Made by a program: the position numbers and the translations under genes
Notes under the pieces: model-generated
Database searches by the model: none
Seen by the model: the letters and a program-made list of their open reading frames with translations, nothing else
Told to the model about the DNA's origin: nothing
Part shown: one piece after another, positions 33,379 to 41,096 of the stretch
Layout: each line of letters starts with the position of its first letter
Position numbering within the stretch: position 1 is the first letter of the stretch
Source of the DNA: Spirochaetaceae bacterium
GTDB lineage: Bacteria > Spirochaetota > Spirochaetia > DSM-27196 > SKKC01
Direction: 5' to 3'
Length of the DNA: 41,096 nucleotides
Assembly (NCBI GenBank): GCA_007128315.1
Contig: SKXQ01000085.1
Location: forward strand, 1 to 41,096

Positions 33379-34446
33379 ATGGATATGCCTACTAAAGATG
33401 AAATCACGGCGCTCCTGTCTCTCGTTGAAGACCCGGAACTGCAGCGCAATATTGTCGATCTCGGCTACGTGGAGGATCTTCGTGTCGGAAACGGATCGAT
33501 CGATGTCACGCTGAGAATGAGTAAACCGGTGACGCCGTTGCGACAGGCGGTCGGAGACGATGCGAAAGCCCGTCTGCAGGACGCCTTCCCGGGTGTTGCA
33601 GAGATAAACGTTGATGTGGTCGGGCCGCAACCAGCCTCGGCGCAGCGGGCGGCCCGACAGGCGGCTTCACAGAAGGGGCCTGGCACTCTGCCCGGAGTCG
33701 ACCACATCATTGCCGTGGCGAGCGGCAAGGGCGGGGTGGGCAAGTCCACGGTGGCGACGAATCTGGCCGTTGCCCTCGCGCAGTCCGGTGCCTCAGTCGG
33801 CCTTCTCGATACCGACGTCTATGGTCCGAGCATTCCCACCATGATGGGGGTCGATGAGAAACCAGGGTTCTCCGACGGGAAGGTCTTTCCCGTACAGGCG
33901 CACGGTGTATCGTTGATGTCCATGGGATTCGTCGTCGATGAGGAAGACGCCATGATCTGGCGTGGTCCTATGGCGAGTGGAGCCATTAATCAGTTCATTA
34001 CCGACGTGGTCTGGGGCGAGCTCGATTATCTGATTCTGGACCTCCCTCCCGGGACCGGTGACATACAGCTGACGATTTCGCAGAAGCTCGCACTCAGCGG
34101 TTCGATCATCGTTACGACACCACAGGAGGTGGCGCTAGCCGATGTGCGTCGAGCCGCGCGCATGTTTGCTCAGGTCGACATCCCCGTCCTCGGAATAGTC
34201 GAGAACATGAGCTACTTCGTGTGCCCGGGTTGTGGTCACCGCGAGGAGATCTTTGCGCACGGTGGAGGCAGGGCCTCAGCCGAGAAGATGGGCGTACCCT
34301 TTCTCGGCGAGCTTCCGCTCGCCCACGGTGTCCGGGCATCCGGCGATATCGGCATACCCGTTGTCATATCGGAACCCGAGTCGGAGCACGCGAAGGCATT
34401 CATGCGCATCGCCGCACAGCTCTCGGGGATTCTTGCCGAGCGGTAA
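33379..34446 (+). CDS. mrp: Mrp/ApbC family iron-sulfur cluster carrier ATPase
   Basis: The 355-residue protein starts with a MIP18-like domain (about 5-85, SLVEDPELQRNIVDLGYV), then has the deviant Walker A GKGGVGKST (116-124), DTDVYGPSIP, Walker B-like LILDLPPGTGD and a cluster-binding CPGC (C282, C285). It is an apo-protein P-loop ATPase that carries Fe-S clusters to target proteins as a dimer. In the MIP18 part the cysteine usual near residue 50 is a threonine (KPVTPLRQ). Two ATGs compete: 33379, and 33385 which has a GGAAGG site at better spacing. The stop overlaps the start of the NUDIX gene (TAATG). Confidence 0.95.
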   Translation: MDMPTKDEITALLSLVEDPELQRNIVDLGYVEDLRVGNGSIDVTLRMSKPVTPLRQAVGDDAKARLQDAFPGVAEINVDVVGPQPASAQRAARQAASQKGPGTLPGVDHIIAVASGKGGVGKSTVATNLAVALAQSGASVGLLDTDVYGPSIPTMMGVDEKPGFSDGKVFPVQAHGVSLMSMGFVVDEEDAMIWRGPMASGAINQFITDVVWGELDYLILDLPPGTGDIQLTISQKLALSGSIIVTTPQEVALADVRRAARMFAQVDIPVLGIVENMSYFVCPGCGHREEIFAHGGGRASAEKMGVPFLGELPLAHGVRASGDIGIPVVISEPESEHAKAFMRIAAQLSGILAER

Positions 34447-35081
34447 TGGGTATTCCAGACTTCCTCTCGGCGCTGAAGACCTGCCTCGAGGGTGGTGACC
34501 TCCCGGGGTTCGATGCCCAGATGCGCATGGCACCGCAGGGGCGCACCCCGGAAGCCGGTCTGAGGGATGCCGCAGAGATCCGGTACGCAGCCGTTCTGCT
34601 TGTTCTGTTCGACGAACGCGACCCCTCCGTTCTGCTGATACGGCGTCCCGAAGACGGGAGCATCCATTCCGGTGAGCTTGCCTTTCCAGGTGGCGGGTTA
34701 GAGGCAGGCGACGTGTTTCCCGAAGGCACAGCCCTGCGGGAGGCATACGAAGAGCTTGGTCTGAAGCGTCAGCATTTGTCGGTGATCGGTACGCTTTCGC
34801 CAGTATTCATTCCGGTGAGCAACTACCGGGTCGTCCCGGTCGTTGCCTGGGCCGACTCGCTTGCCGGGGTCTCTTCCGTCAGCGATGAGGTATCCGAAGT
34901 CGTGCCTGTGCCCCTGCGTCTACTTCGTAGTGCTCCGGTACGACGCGTGTTTCCGACACCTTCCGGGGAGATCGTCGCACCATGCTGGATCATACACGAG
35001 GATCGGCCTGATCTGCCGCCCCTGTGGGGTGCAAGCGCTATGGCAGCATCCGAGCTGATTGATGCTTGTGGCGAGAGTTGA
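34446..35081 (+). CDS. NUDIX hydrolase, coenzyme A pyrophosphatase type
   Basis: The start is the ATG overlapping the mrp stop (TAATG at 34444-34448); the long frame upstream is a shadow of mrp. The 211-residue protein has the NUDIX box (about 82-105, ending TALREAYEELGL). Just before it is the extra motif that marks CoA-type members, LLIRRPEDGSIHSGELAFPG. As in NudL, an acidic residue sits nine positions before the RE pair. These enzymes split CoA or oxidised CoA to 3',5'-ADP and phosphopantetheine. It is translationally coupled to mrp and ends before a terminator. Confidence 0.9.
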   Translation: MGIPDFLSALKTCLEGGDLPGFDAQMRMAPQGRTPEAGLRDAAEIRYAAVLLVLFDERDPSVLLIRRPEDGSIHSGELAFPGGGLEAGDVFPEGTALREAYEELGLKRQHLSVIGTLSPVFIPVSNYRVVPVVAWADSLAGVSSVSDEVSEVVPVPLRLLRSAPVRRVFPTPSGEIVAPCWIIHEDRPDLPPLWGASAMAASELIDACGES

Positions 35082-35114
35082 TACTCTTCGGATCGGTTTG
35101 TCATCCATGACATG

Positions 35115-35148
35115 AAGGCAGGTGAATGGATCGCCTGCTTTCTTTTTT
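35115..35148 (+). terminator. Intrinsic terminator of the mrp-NUDIX operon
   Basis: A stem of about ten pairs (35115-35124 with 35132-35141, core GCAGGTG/CGCCTGC with one G-T pair) and a seven-base loop is followed by TCTTTTTT. It lies 34 bases after the NUDIX stop and 24 before the next ATG. Confidence 0.85.
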
Positions 35149-35172
35149 GTCGTGACTGTTGAAGGAGCATGA

Positions 35173-36093
35173 ATGCATACGATACTTGGTTCAAACGGAG
35201 CGGTGGGAACCGCCCTTGCGAAAGCATTGAATGCGTACACCGAGAGTCTTCGTCTGGTAAGCCGTGCACCGCGGCGCGTAAACCCCGGTGACGAGCTTAT
35301 GTCACTGAATCTCTTCGATCCTGCTGCTGTCATGAAGGCTGTTGAAGGCAGCGACGTTGTTTATGTCACGATAGGTTTTCCCGGGCAGGGAAGGCTGTGG
35401 TCGTCGAACTGGCTCAGCTTCATACAGAATGTCCTCGCTTCGGCCCGCGAAAACGCGGCCCGTGTCGTTTTTTTCGATAACGTGCTCCTGTACGATCCCG
35501 ATCATCTCGGTGACATGACTGAGTCCACGCCGGTGCGCCCGATCACACGAAAAGCCGCGACCCGCGCACGCGTCGCAGAGATCGTCATGGAAGCGGCAAC
35601 ATCCGAGAGTCCCCGGACGCTAATAGCCCGGTCGGCTGACCTGATTGCTCCCACCGGAAGCCTCGTCGTCGAGATGGTATACCGCAGACTCGCCGCGGGC
35701 GAAAACGCCCAGTGGATCGGCTCGCTGGAAAAGGCTCACAGCTGCACCTACGTGCACGATGCTGCCCGGGCGGTAGCGTTGCTCGGAAACACCCCGGAAG
35801 CTTTCGGGCGGGCATGGCACCTTCCGACTGACCCGACACCGCTCACCGGTGCCGAATGGGTCGAGCTCTTCGCCCGCGAAATGGGGCTTACACCACGTGT
35901 TGATCTGCTTAAGAGCCGCTCGCTAAAGCTTTCGGGTCTGTTCAACGGCCAGACCAGGGAGCTCGCCGATATTGCCTACCTGTTCGACCGGGAATACCGG
36001 TTCAAGAGCGAAGACTTTGTTGCTCAGTTCAGTATGGAGCCTACTCCCGCCGCCGGTGCAGTCAACGAGATCATCACCACCATGCGCCGCTAA
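35173..36093 (+). CDS. NAD(P)-binding SDR-like epimerase/dehydratase (atypical)
   Basis: The 306-residue protein starts with a Rossmann motif ILGSNGAVGTALAKAL and continues VEGSDVVYVTIG and FFDNVLLYDP, as in extended SDR/NAD-dependent epimerase proteins. The catalytic YxxxK is not present in its normal place (the segment reads TPVRPITRKAATRARVAEI), so it belongs to the atypical SDR group that binds NAD(P) but may be a reductase or non-catalytic sensor. C-terminal HLPTDPTPLTGAEWVELFARE is typical of this group. A strong GAAGGAG site precedes the ATG. It is a single-gene unit after the terminator. Its stop overlaps the convergent membrane-protein gene by four bases. Confidence 0.85.
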   Translation: MHTILGSNGAVGTALAKALNAYTESLRLVSRAPRRVNPGDELMSLNLFDPAAVMKAVEGSDVVYVTIGFPGQGRLWSSNWLSFIQNVLASARENAARVVFFDNVLLYDPDHLGDMTESTPVRPITRKAATRARVAEIVMEAATSESPRTLIARSADLIAPTGSLVVEMVYRRLAAGENAQWIGSLEKAHSCTYVHDAARAVALLGNTPEAFGRAWHLPTDPTPLTGAEWVELFAREMGLTPRVDLLKSRSLKLSGLFNGQTRELADIAYLFDREYRFKSEDFVAQFSMEPTPAAGAVNEIITTMRR

Positions 36094-37115
36094 TCGCCTG
36101 GTCTTCGCGTTTCAAGATACACATACGCCCGGGACTGCGACGTATCTTCGACGTCGAACGAGACGCCGGCGTGCAGCGACAGGTCCATGCTGACCGGAGT
36201 GTGGCGCGTACGGGCGGTCAGGCCTGCTCCCCAGGTGTAGCTGCGGTGCTCCGACGTCCCGCCCCAGGCCTGCGCGAGTGAGGTGATCGAGTCCGAAACC
36301 GCGGCGGTCTGTGCGAAAAGCACTGCCTCGGCTGCCCACTCGGCGTACCATCGGAACTGCGCGATACGACTCCGAATCCCGAGTTCGCCGTGGCCGCTGG
36401 CAGCCGACGCTTCAGGCATATCCGGCCCCCGGTAGTTCCGTGCAAACGCGAGCATCCACGGTGCGGATTCACGGGCATCGTTAATTGTGACGCCCGAACC
36501 GAAAACCTGCTCACCCTGCGCTGAGGCTTCAATCATGAGTCTGTGTCCGATGAGCCCCCTTTTGAACGAGGCCGTGGTCGAAAAATACAGCAGGTTGATT
36601 TCGGGTACCTGACCCTGCGCGTCCAGAACCAGTAGAGATGAACGCACGCCCGTGTATGCGGTGAGCTCCCCGCGACGGGTCGCCCAGGGAGAGCGGTCGG
36701 GACCCGATGAGAGTCGCAGTGTCAGACGAGGTTCGAGCTCGAAGCGGTGCGTGGAATCGCTTGCCTCGCGCACCCGGGCGCCTGCGGACAGCATGAGGTC
36801 GAGGGCTGCAGGGGCGAAGCGCCGGTCGCCACCGATGGTCTGAATGAAACCGGTATCAAGCGTGAGCTCCCGACTGATAGCGACGCCTTCTTCAGAGGTC
36901 TGTGGCAGGTCTTGCGGTGTGCCATAACCCGCCAGAACGTACCAGCTGCTTTCCCTGTCGGCGAGCAGCGCATAATAGTGTGATCTCGTCTGAACCCCGG
37001 CGGCGAAGCCGTCGACACGGGGCAGAATTATCGGCATGGTCTGCTGGGCGAAGAGATGTGTCGTGCAGAGCACCTGGAGGAAGATCAGAACCGTCGCAAA
37101 GCGTCTGATATTCAT
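36090..37115 (-). CDS. Secreted, probably outer-membrane beta-barrel-like protein
   Basis: The 341-residue protein has a signal peptide (about 1-23, FATVLIFLQVLCTTHLFAQQ) and then long runs of alternating polar and hydrophobic residues with many aromatic and glycine residues, such as SWYVLAGYG, ELTAYTGVRSSLLVL and SYTWGAGLTARTRH. This pattern suggests a transmembrane beta-barrel or beta-sandwich of the cell envelope. It lacks the C-terminal aromatic residue usual for proteobacterial barrel assembly, ending in RRPGD. No family is recognised. It starts two bases after the stop of the alpha/beta-hydrolase gene, so the two are co-expressed and may act together at the cell surface. Confidence 0.65.
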   Translation of the reverse strand: MNIRRFATVLIFLQVLCTTHLFAQQTMPIILPRVDGFAAGVQTRSHYYALLADRESSWYVLAGYGTPQDLPQTSEEGVAISRELTLDTGFIQTIGGDRRFAPAALDLMLSAGARVREASDSTHRFELEPRLTLRLSSGPDRSPWATRRGELTAYTGVRSSLLVLDAQGQVPEINLLYFSTTASFKRGLIGHRLMIEASAQGEQVFGSGVTINDARESAPWMLAFARNYRGPDMPEASAASGHGELGIRSRIAQFRWYAEWAAEAVLFAQTAAVSDSITSLAQAWGGTSEHRSYTWGAGLTARTRHTPVSMDLSLHAGVSFDVEDTSQSRAYVYLETRRPGD

Positions 37116-37117
37116 TG

Positions 37118-38869
37118 TTATGCACCTCCGCCGTAGAGCATGACTGCCGGGATAATCATGCGGCCATCCGCATCGCGGGGGATACTGAGTTCAACTGCCC
37201 GCAGTTCGCTTCCGGGTTCAAGCCCGGGGATCAGATCAAGCGGGACGTATATTGTCTGTGGAACATAGTGCCGGTTGCGGTTTGTTAGAATTCTGACCTC
37301 CGGTGCCTCATGTATGGCCTGAATCGACTCGAGACCTATCCCGTGGCGGGTCCCGTGCACCGTCTCGACGCTGAGCCAGGGTCGAAATGCCGCTTCGGTA
37401 TCCCATGCTGCCAGAACGATATCGATCGCCACAGCGTCGGCGGCAAATGGCTGATCCCCGGACTCTGAACGGAATACGACAAATGAGCTGCCTTCTTCTT
37501 CGGCTTCCCAGGCAATCTCCAGACCCCAGGTTCCCGCATGACCGAAAATACTGAAAACGCTGTCAGCGTCACTGGTCAGGCCGAAGCGAATCTCGCGCCA
37601 GGATGCAGCGTCCGAGATACTGTTGTGCCAGCCCGGAAGCGCGGCGCTTCGAAAGCGATCATCATCTTCAAAGGTGTTCAGATACGCGACTCCCGGACGC
37701 CGGTACTGCGTTCGGTACTCCGTTGGAGGCAGCCAGTCGGAGAAACGGTACGGTGACTCGGCAATGCGAGCCGCGTCGGGGTCGCGGTCGAAGGCGTACT
37801 CCAGAAATGCGGAGATGAACACGCGCGCAGCCTCCTGCTGTGCACTCACCGGCAGCAGTAATCGGGGACTGCTCGGCACTGGATCACGATTCACGGCCCA
37901 CCTGCTGTTGAACGCGGAATGGTCGGCTCCATAGATCCAGACCGACTGCCGGTGGGCGGTCTGTGCACCGGGACGGTGAAAAAAGCGCAGACCCATGTGC
38001 ATGTTGACGTCACCGTCCTGACTGCCGTGCAGGACCAGAAAATGCACACCATCCGGGACAGGCAGTTCACGGCCGGCGGGTCGGTACTGCCCCTCCACCG
38101 GGGCAATACTTATAACGCCCCGTATCGGGAGCCGGTAGTCGAGTTCTACGGTCCCGTCGCCGGGGTAGCGTTCGTGTGTATTCAGAATTGCCGCGAGAGC
38201 CGCCGCTTCGCCACCGCGGGAGTGCCCTGCGAGGACGACGCGTTCGGTATCAAGCCGTCCGGCAAGCGGCGTGCCGGGGTTTTCGTGCATGGCAAGGACG
38301 GTGCGTGCGTGTTCGAGAAGAAGAACGGCACGGGCGCCGTTTTCTCCGCGGTGGTTCCCGTTGAGCATGTTCTGATCGACCGACACGGTGACAATGCCGC
38401 GACTTGCGAGTATCTCACCGAGATAGTCGTAGCCGGGTTCGGAGAACGACGCCGGGTTGTGGTTGCCGTGTACAATCAGAAACACCGGGAAAGGGCCGTC
38501 ACCGACGGGATACCACACGACGCCGTTGACAGGTGTTTCTGATGCGTCATATCCCCAGAACGCACGGTTCATGTCGTCGAAGAAGGGCGACAGGTCAAAG
38601 GCTTCGGTGGGAACCGCCGCGTGGGCGTACTCGGGCCTGCGCGGGTTGTGCGCGCTTCCGTAGCGGAACCGGGCCACACGATAGGGCCCGGGCTCAGCCG
38701 GGTTGGTCCGGGGCATGGACAGAACCACGTCGGTAGCAGCTGCCGTCGCCCCGTCAGCGCGGGCCATAGTAAAGCGTTCCTGTGGGGTGGGCAGCCCCAC
38801 ACATCCTGCCAGAAACACAAGCACAACGGCAGGTAAGAAAGCTGCCGGCAGAACCTGGTGGTATTTCAT
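37118..38869 (-). CDS. Lipoprotein alpha/beta-hydrolase with C-terminal accessory domain
   Basis: The 583-residue protein has a lipoprotein signal with lipobox LAGC (C23). The hydrolase domain (about 110-350) carries the nucleophile elbow GHSRGG (S217), an oxyanion region FLIVHGNH near 130, an acid candidate D285 in HGSQDGD, and the catalytic histidine H317 in GADHSAFN. Residues 390-580 form a separate beta-rich domain that may bind substrate. Such chlorophyllase/PET-hydrolase-like folds cleave esters, but the substrate is unknown. It should sit on a membrane facing outwards. It follows the chemoreceptor gene by 32 bases. The start codon lies in the loop of a possible mRNA hairpin, and the ribosome site is weak. 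Confidence 0.83.
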   Translation of the reverse strand: MKYHQVLPAAFLPAVVLVFLAGCVGLPTPQERFTMARADGATAAATDVVLSMPRTNPAEPGPYRVARFRYGSAHNPRRPEYAHAAVPTEAFDLSPFFDDMNRAFWGYDASETPVNGVVWYPVGDGPFPVFLIVHGNHNPASFSEPGYDYLGEILASRGIVTVSVDQNMLNGNHRGENGARAVLLLEHARTVLAMHENPGTPLAGRLDTERVVLAGHSRGGEAAALAAILNTHERYPGDGTVELDYRLPIRGVISIAPVEGQYRPAGRELPVPDGVHFLVLHGSQDGDVNMHMGLRFFHRPGAQTAHRQSVWIYGADHSAFNSRWAVNRDPVPSSPRLLLPVSAQQEAARVFISAFLEYAFDRDPDAARIAESPYRFSDWLPPTEYRTQYRRPGVAYLNTFEDDDRFRSAALPGWHNSISDAASWREIRFGLTSDADSVFSIFGHAGTWGLEIAWEAEEEGSSFVVFRSESGDQPFAADAVAIDIVLAAWDTEAAFRPWLSVETVHGTRHGIGLESIQAIHEAPEVRILTNRNRHYVPQTIYVPLDLIPGLEPGSELRAVELSIPRDADGRMIIPAVMLYGGGA

Positions 38870-38878
38870 ACCGGCAGC
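38841..38878 (-). promoter_or_regulatory. Possible mRNA hairpin around the hydrolase start codon
   Basis: An 8-bp GC-rich inverted repeat, GCTGCCGG (minus-strand 38878-38871) and CCGGCAGC (38848-38841), encloses a 22-base loop with the ATG at 38869. It could limit ribosome access to the hydrolase gene. It overlaps signal-peptide codons, so coincidence is possible. Confidence 0.35.
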
Positions 38879-38901
38879 ATATCAGGTGTCACGACCGTGA
38901 A

Positions 38902-40923
38902 TCAGTAGTCTTCCATATCGTCAGCATCGATATTTTCGTTGCCGTCGTCATGGAGGCGAATAGCGGTGCTTGTCGCGGCGCCTGCGCGGGGTCCGGCAGC
39001 TATCGCCTTGCGTGGTCCACCGTTTCCTGTGGTCGAACCCCCGGCGATCGTGAAGAACTCCATGGTTTCGCGCAGGCTGTCTGCCTGGCTGGCGAGTTCC
39101 TCAGCCATGGACGCCATTTCCTCGCTGGCGGAGGCATTCTGCTGTATGACCTGGTCGAGCTGCAGTATGGCCTGGTTGATCTGGTTCGCTCCCGAGTCCT
39201 GCTCCTTGCTCGCCGCGTTGATTTCCTCAACGAGCTGGGCGGTGCGCTGGATATTGGGAACGATACGCGCGATCATCGTACCGGCTGACTCGGCTACCTC
39301 GACACTGCTTTTTGACAGATTGCTGATCTCGCCGGCCGCCTGCTGGCTGCGTTCTGCAAGCTTGCGCACTTCACTGGCAACGACCGCGAAACCCTTGCCG
39401 TGGTCGCCAGCGCGCGCTGCCTCGATCGCGGCGTTGAGCGCCAGAAGATTGGTGTTCCGGGCGATGTCTTCGATGATGGATATCTTCTCGGCAATCTGCT
39501 TCATGGCCTCGACCGTCTGCTCGACAGCCTTCCCTCCGTTTTCCGCGTCTGCAGCGGACTGCCGCGCGATCTGCTCGGTTTCCTGCGCATTTTCCGAGTT
39601 CTGGCTGATGTTCGAACTCATCTCTTCCATGGACGAAGAGACTTCCTCGGCGTTTGCTGCCTGCTCGGCGCTGCCGCTGGAAAGCTCCTGTGCCGTTGAG
39701 CTCATCTGCTCGCTGCCGGAGGCTACGTTCGCCGAGGACTGCTGTACGCTCTGTACAATTTCGGTGATTTTTCGGGTCATCTCCCGCATCGCCCCGGCAA
39801 GAATACCGATCTCGTCTTTCTGATCGACGTCGAGGGTTCCGGTCAGATCCCCGGCGGCAATGCGTTTCGCAAAGGCAACACCGAGGGAGACCGGGTGGGT
39901 TATACCGCGGGTGATCAGGAGCCCGAGGGCGATCGCGGCGAGTACGCCTATGATAATGCCGGCGACGACACTTGCCTGCACGAAGTTTCCATCCCGGGCG
40001 GCGTCAGTCACTTCCCGGGCTGCCACCGCTTCGTTCAGTTCGATGATTTCGGTCAGCATATCCTTGACCCGGTCCTGCTGCTGTACTACATCGGTAAAAC
40101 CGAAGTCGTTGAGTTCTTCGAATATCTCAACCGCAGCCTGGGCTTCTGCAAGAAGCAGATCGAACTGCTCGAAGGTGGCCCCCGCGTTGGGCTGCATGAC
40201 ATTCACAAAAGCGCTCAGGGCCGCCTGCTCGTTTCCGGCGGCGAGCTCGCGCTGTATGGTATCGACGGCGAAATGAAAAGGGTCGTGTGATTCGGGCAGG
40301 ACTGCAAGAATCTCGTTGATCCGGGGATTACCGGACCGGAAGCTTCGCAGCCATAAGCCGAAGTTGCACGCCGTCGGATCGGTTCCTCCCTCGAAGGCGT
40401 CCCCGGTCAGCATGTAGTCGGTGACCCGTCCCATAAGTACGTGATGATCGGTAACGAAACCCTGCACACGTGCTTCAAACGCGTCCGGATTCTGTATGTC
40501 TATGGCATCGGCGGTGCGGACCTGCGCAATGAACTCATCGTTGAGTTCACGAAGGCGGTCGTATTCGGGGACGAAGCGGTTCCACATGACCGCTTCGTCG
40601 TCGGTCTGCGGCAGTACTGCGAACGCATCCCACGCGAGGCCGATGCGCCGGCGGGAGGATTCGATGTTGGCGAACTGCTGTTCTCTGATCTCAACAGGCA
40701 GACGAGGACTCAACAGTGAACGCATTGCGGTTGCGATCGCGAACACCTCAACCTCGATGACGAGGAGGTTGGAGACACTCGGAAGTCTGACCTCACCGAT
40801 TTCTTCTATGCGGTTGTCGAGGGTTACCGCACCGAACCACCCGATCGCACCGACGACACCGACAATGAGGGCTACGATCAGGAAGCCTCCGATGAGTTTC
40901 GTTCCAAGGCGTAAATTTTTCAC
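38902..40923 (-). CDS. Methyl-accepting chemotaxis protein with extracytoplasmic CZB-like domain
   Basis: The GTG at 40923 is chosen because a GGAGG site lies seven bases upstream; the frame runs 41 codons further through a terminator and is rejected there. The 673-residue receptor has a membrane helix at 9-33, an outside domain (34-315), a second helix (316-338), HAMP (about 339-392) and a signalling domain with the hairpin tip [20 protein letters not shown] near 490-507. The outside domain contains H160/H161, C186 in [11 protein letters not shown], and H213/H217. This matches the 3His-1Cys pattern of zinc-binding CZB domains, which are more often cytoplasmic. The C-terminus (DADDMEDY) is not a CheR-binding pentapeptide. 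It steers the flagellar motor in response to an unknown signal. Confidence 0.93.
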   Translation of the reverse strand: MKNLRLGTKLIGGFLIVALIVGVVGAIGWFGAVTLDNRIEEIGEVRLPSVSNLLVIEVEVFAIATAMRSLLSPRLPVEIREQQFANIESSRRRIGLAWDAFAVLPQTDDEAVMWNRFVPEYDRLRELNDEFIAQVRTADAIDIQNPDAFEARVQGFVTDHHVLMGRVTDYMLTGDAFEGGTDPTACNFGLWLRSFRSGNPRINEILAVLPESHDPFHFAVDTIQRELAAGNEQAALSAFVNVMQPNAGATFEQFDLLLAEAQAAVEIFEELNDFGFTDVVQQQDRVKDMLTEIIELNEAVAAREVTDAARDGNFVQASVVAGIIIGVLAAIALGLLITRGITHPVSLGVAFAKRIAAGDLTGTLDVDQKDEIGILAGAMREMTRKITEIVQSVQQSSANVASGSEQMSSTAQELSSGSAEQAANAEEVSSSMEEMSSNISQNSENAQETEQIARQSAADAENGGKAVEQTVEAMKQIAEKISIIEDIARNTNLLALNAAIEAARAGDHGKGFAVVASEVRKLAERSQQAAGEISNLSKSSVEVAESAGTMIARIVPNIQRTAQLVEEINAASKEQDSGANQINQAILQLDQVIQQNASASEEMASMAEELASQADSLRETMEFFTIAGGSTTGNGGPRKAIAAGPRAGAATSTAIRLHDDGNENIDADDMEDY

Positions 40924-40987
40924 TACAATCCTCCATTTTTGCTTTGATAAATGAAGTGTAGATCCTGGAATATTTAGACGTAAAGTC

Positions 40988-41026
40988 AAAAAAAATGCCC
41001 GGGACCACAATTTCCGTGATTCCCGG
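40988..41026 (-). terminator. Intrinsic terminator of the gene entering from the right edge
   Basis: On the minus strand an 11-pair stem (one mismatch, one G-T pair; plus-strand arms 40999-41008 and 41016-41026) with a seven-base loop is followed by eight T residues. It lies just after the partial gene at the right edge and upstream of the chemoreceptor gene. Confidence 0.8.
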
Positions 41027-41057
41027 ACTCTCTTTTTATTGTCCACGAAAAAATTTA

Positions 41058-41096
41058 TCAGCTGCGTTCGACGATGAGGCTGATACCCTGACCTCC
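41058..41096 (-). CDS. Last 12 codons of a gene continuing to the right
   Basis: The minus strand reads [12 protein letters not shown] then TGA (41058-41060), followed 32 bases later by the terminator hairpin. The position and the terminator support a real gene end, but 12 residues are too few to name it. Reading direction is the same as that of the chemoreceptor. Confidence 0.4.
   Translation of the reverse strand, partial: GGQGISLIVERS

Noticed and set aside
34221-34445. A 75-codon extension of the NUDIX protein upstream into mrp.
   Set aside because: It lies wholly inside mrp in another frame; the TAATG junction gives a standard start.
40924-41046. A 41-codon N-terminal extension of the chemoreceptor.
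   Set aside because: It runs through a terminator hairpin, and a GGAGG site with GTG at 40923 gives a normal receptor N-terminus.

Overview
The window is about 41 kb of dense, ordinary-looking bacterial chromosome, roughly 58-60% GC by eye. It holds 33 complete protein genes and two partial ones at the edges. I see no tRNA, rRNA, IS element, phage gene or CRISPR array, and no gap between genes longer than about 120 bp. The organism is probably a free-living, saccharolytic Gram-negative, most likely a spirochaete (Spirochaetota; moderate confidence). The reasons are several small lipoproteins with relaxed lipoboxes, a FecR-domain protein with no FecA or sigma partner, GPH-type sugar transport next to glycosidases, and a chemoreceptor of spirochaete style. 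No marker gene in the window proves this.

Layout. 1-3285 (minus): an NfeD-like membrane protein (partial), a GH2 beta-glycosidase and a NadR-like NMN adenylyltransferase whose kinase half looks dead. 3364-9549 (plus): a tightly overlapping ROK sugar kinase, ppx and ppk1 unit (polyphosphate turnover), then a MATE efflux pump. 9602-11579 (plus): a lipoprotein, a FecR-domain protein and a second lipoprotein, closed by a clear intrinsic terminator. 11765-15984 (plus): a four-gene YnjB-type ABC importer (lipoprotein binding protein, two permeases, ATPase). 15974-17182 (minus): a CDP-alcohol phosphatidyltransferase and a thioredoxin-fold protein. 17274-18542 (plus): an MFS transporter. 18457-25633 (minus): a sugar cassette (GPH symporter, Gfo/Idh oxidoreductase, GH13 alpha-glucosidase) running straight into phoU-phoB-phoR, with a candidate PHO box between the two blocks. 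25722-27125 (plus): an orphan flavin disulfide reductase. 27094-31870 (minus): a serpin coupled to tex, then a HisKA_2 sensor kinase. 31992-32555 (plus): a lipoprotein. 32540-33325 (minus): a GNAT acetyltransferase. 33379-36093 (plus): mrp with a coupled CoA-type NUDIX hydrolase, a terminator, and an SDR-like epimerase. 36090-40923 (minus): a chemoreceptor with a CZB-like zinc motif, a lipoprotein alpha/beta-hydrolase and a possible outer-membrane protein. 40988-41096: a terminator and the last codons of another gene.

How the genes fit together. Two themes dominate. One is phosphate and polyphosphate: ppx-ppk1 and phoUBR, but no pst transporter in view. The other is carbohydrate use: GH2, ROK kinase, GPH symporter, oxidoreductase and GH13. 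Most operon-internal starts are coupled by GTGA, ATGA or TAATG overlaps. All five convergent gene pairs overlap at their 3' ends, and several first genes of transcription units have a -10 box so close to the ATG that leaderless mRNAs are plausible.

I did not find a clearly undescribed multigene system. The best leads are a secreted serpin whose reactive loop closely resembles that of antithrombin (predicted P1-P1' Arg-Ser), the NadR-like protein with a degenerate kinase domain, the PHO-box-like repeat embedded in the end of the alpha-glucosidase gene, and a sugar kinase translationally locked to polyphosphate metabolism.
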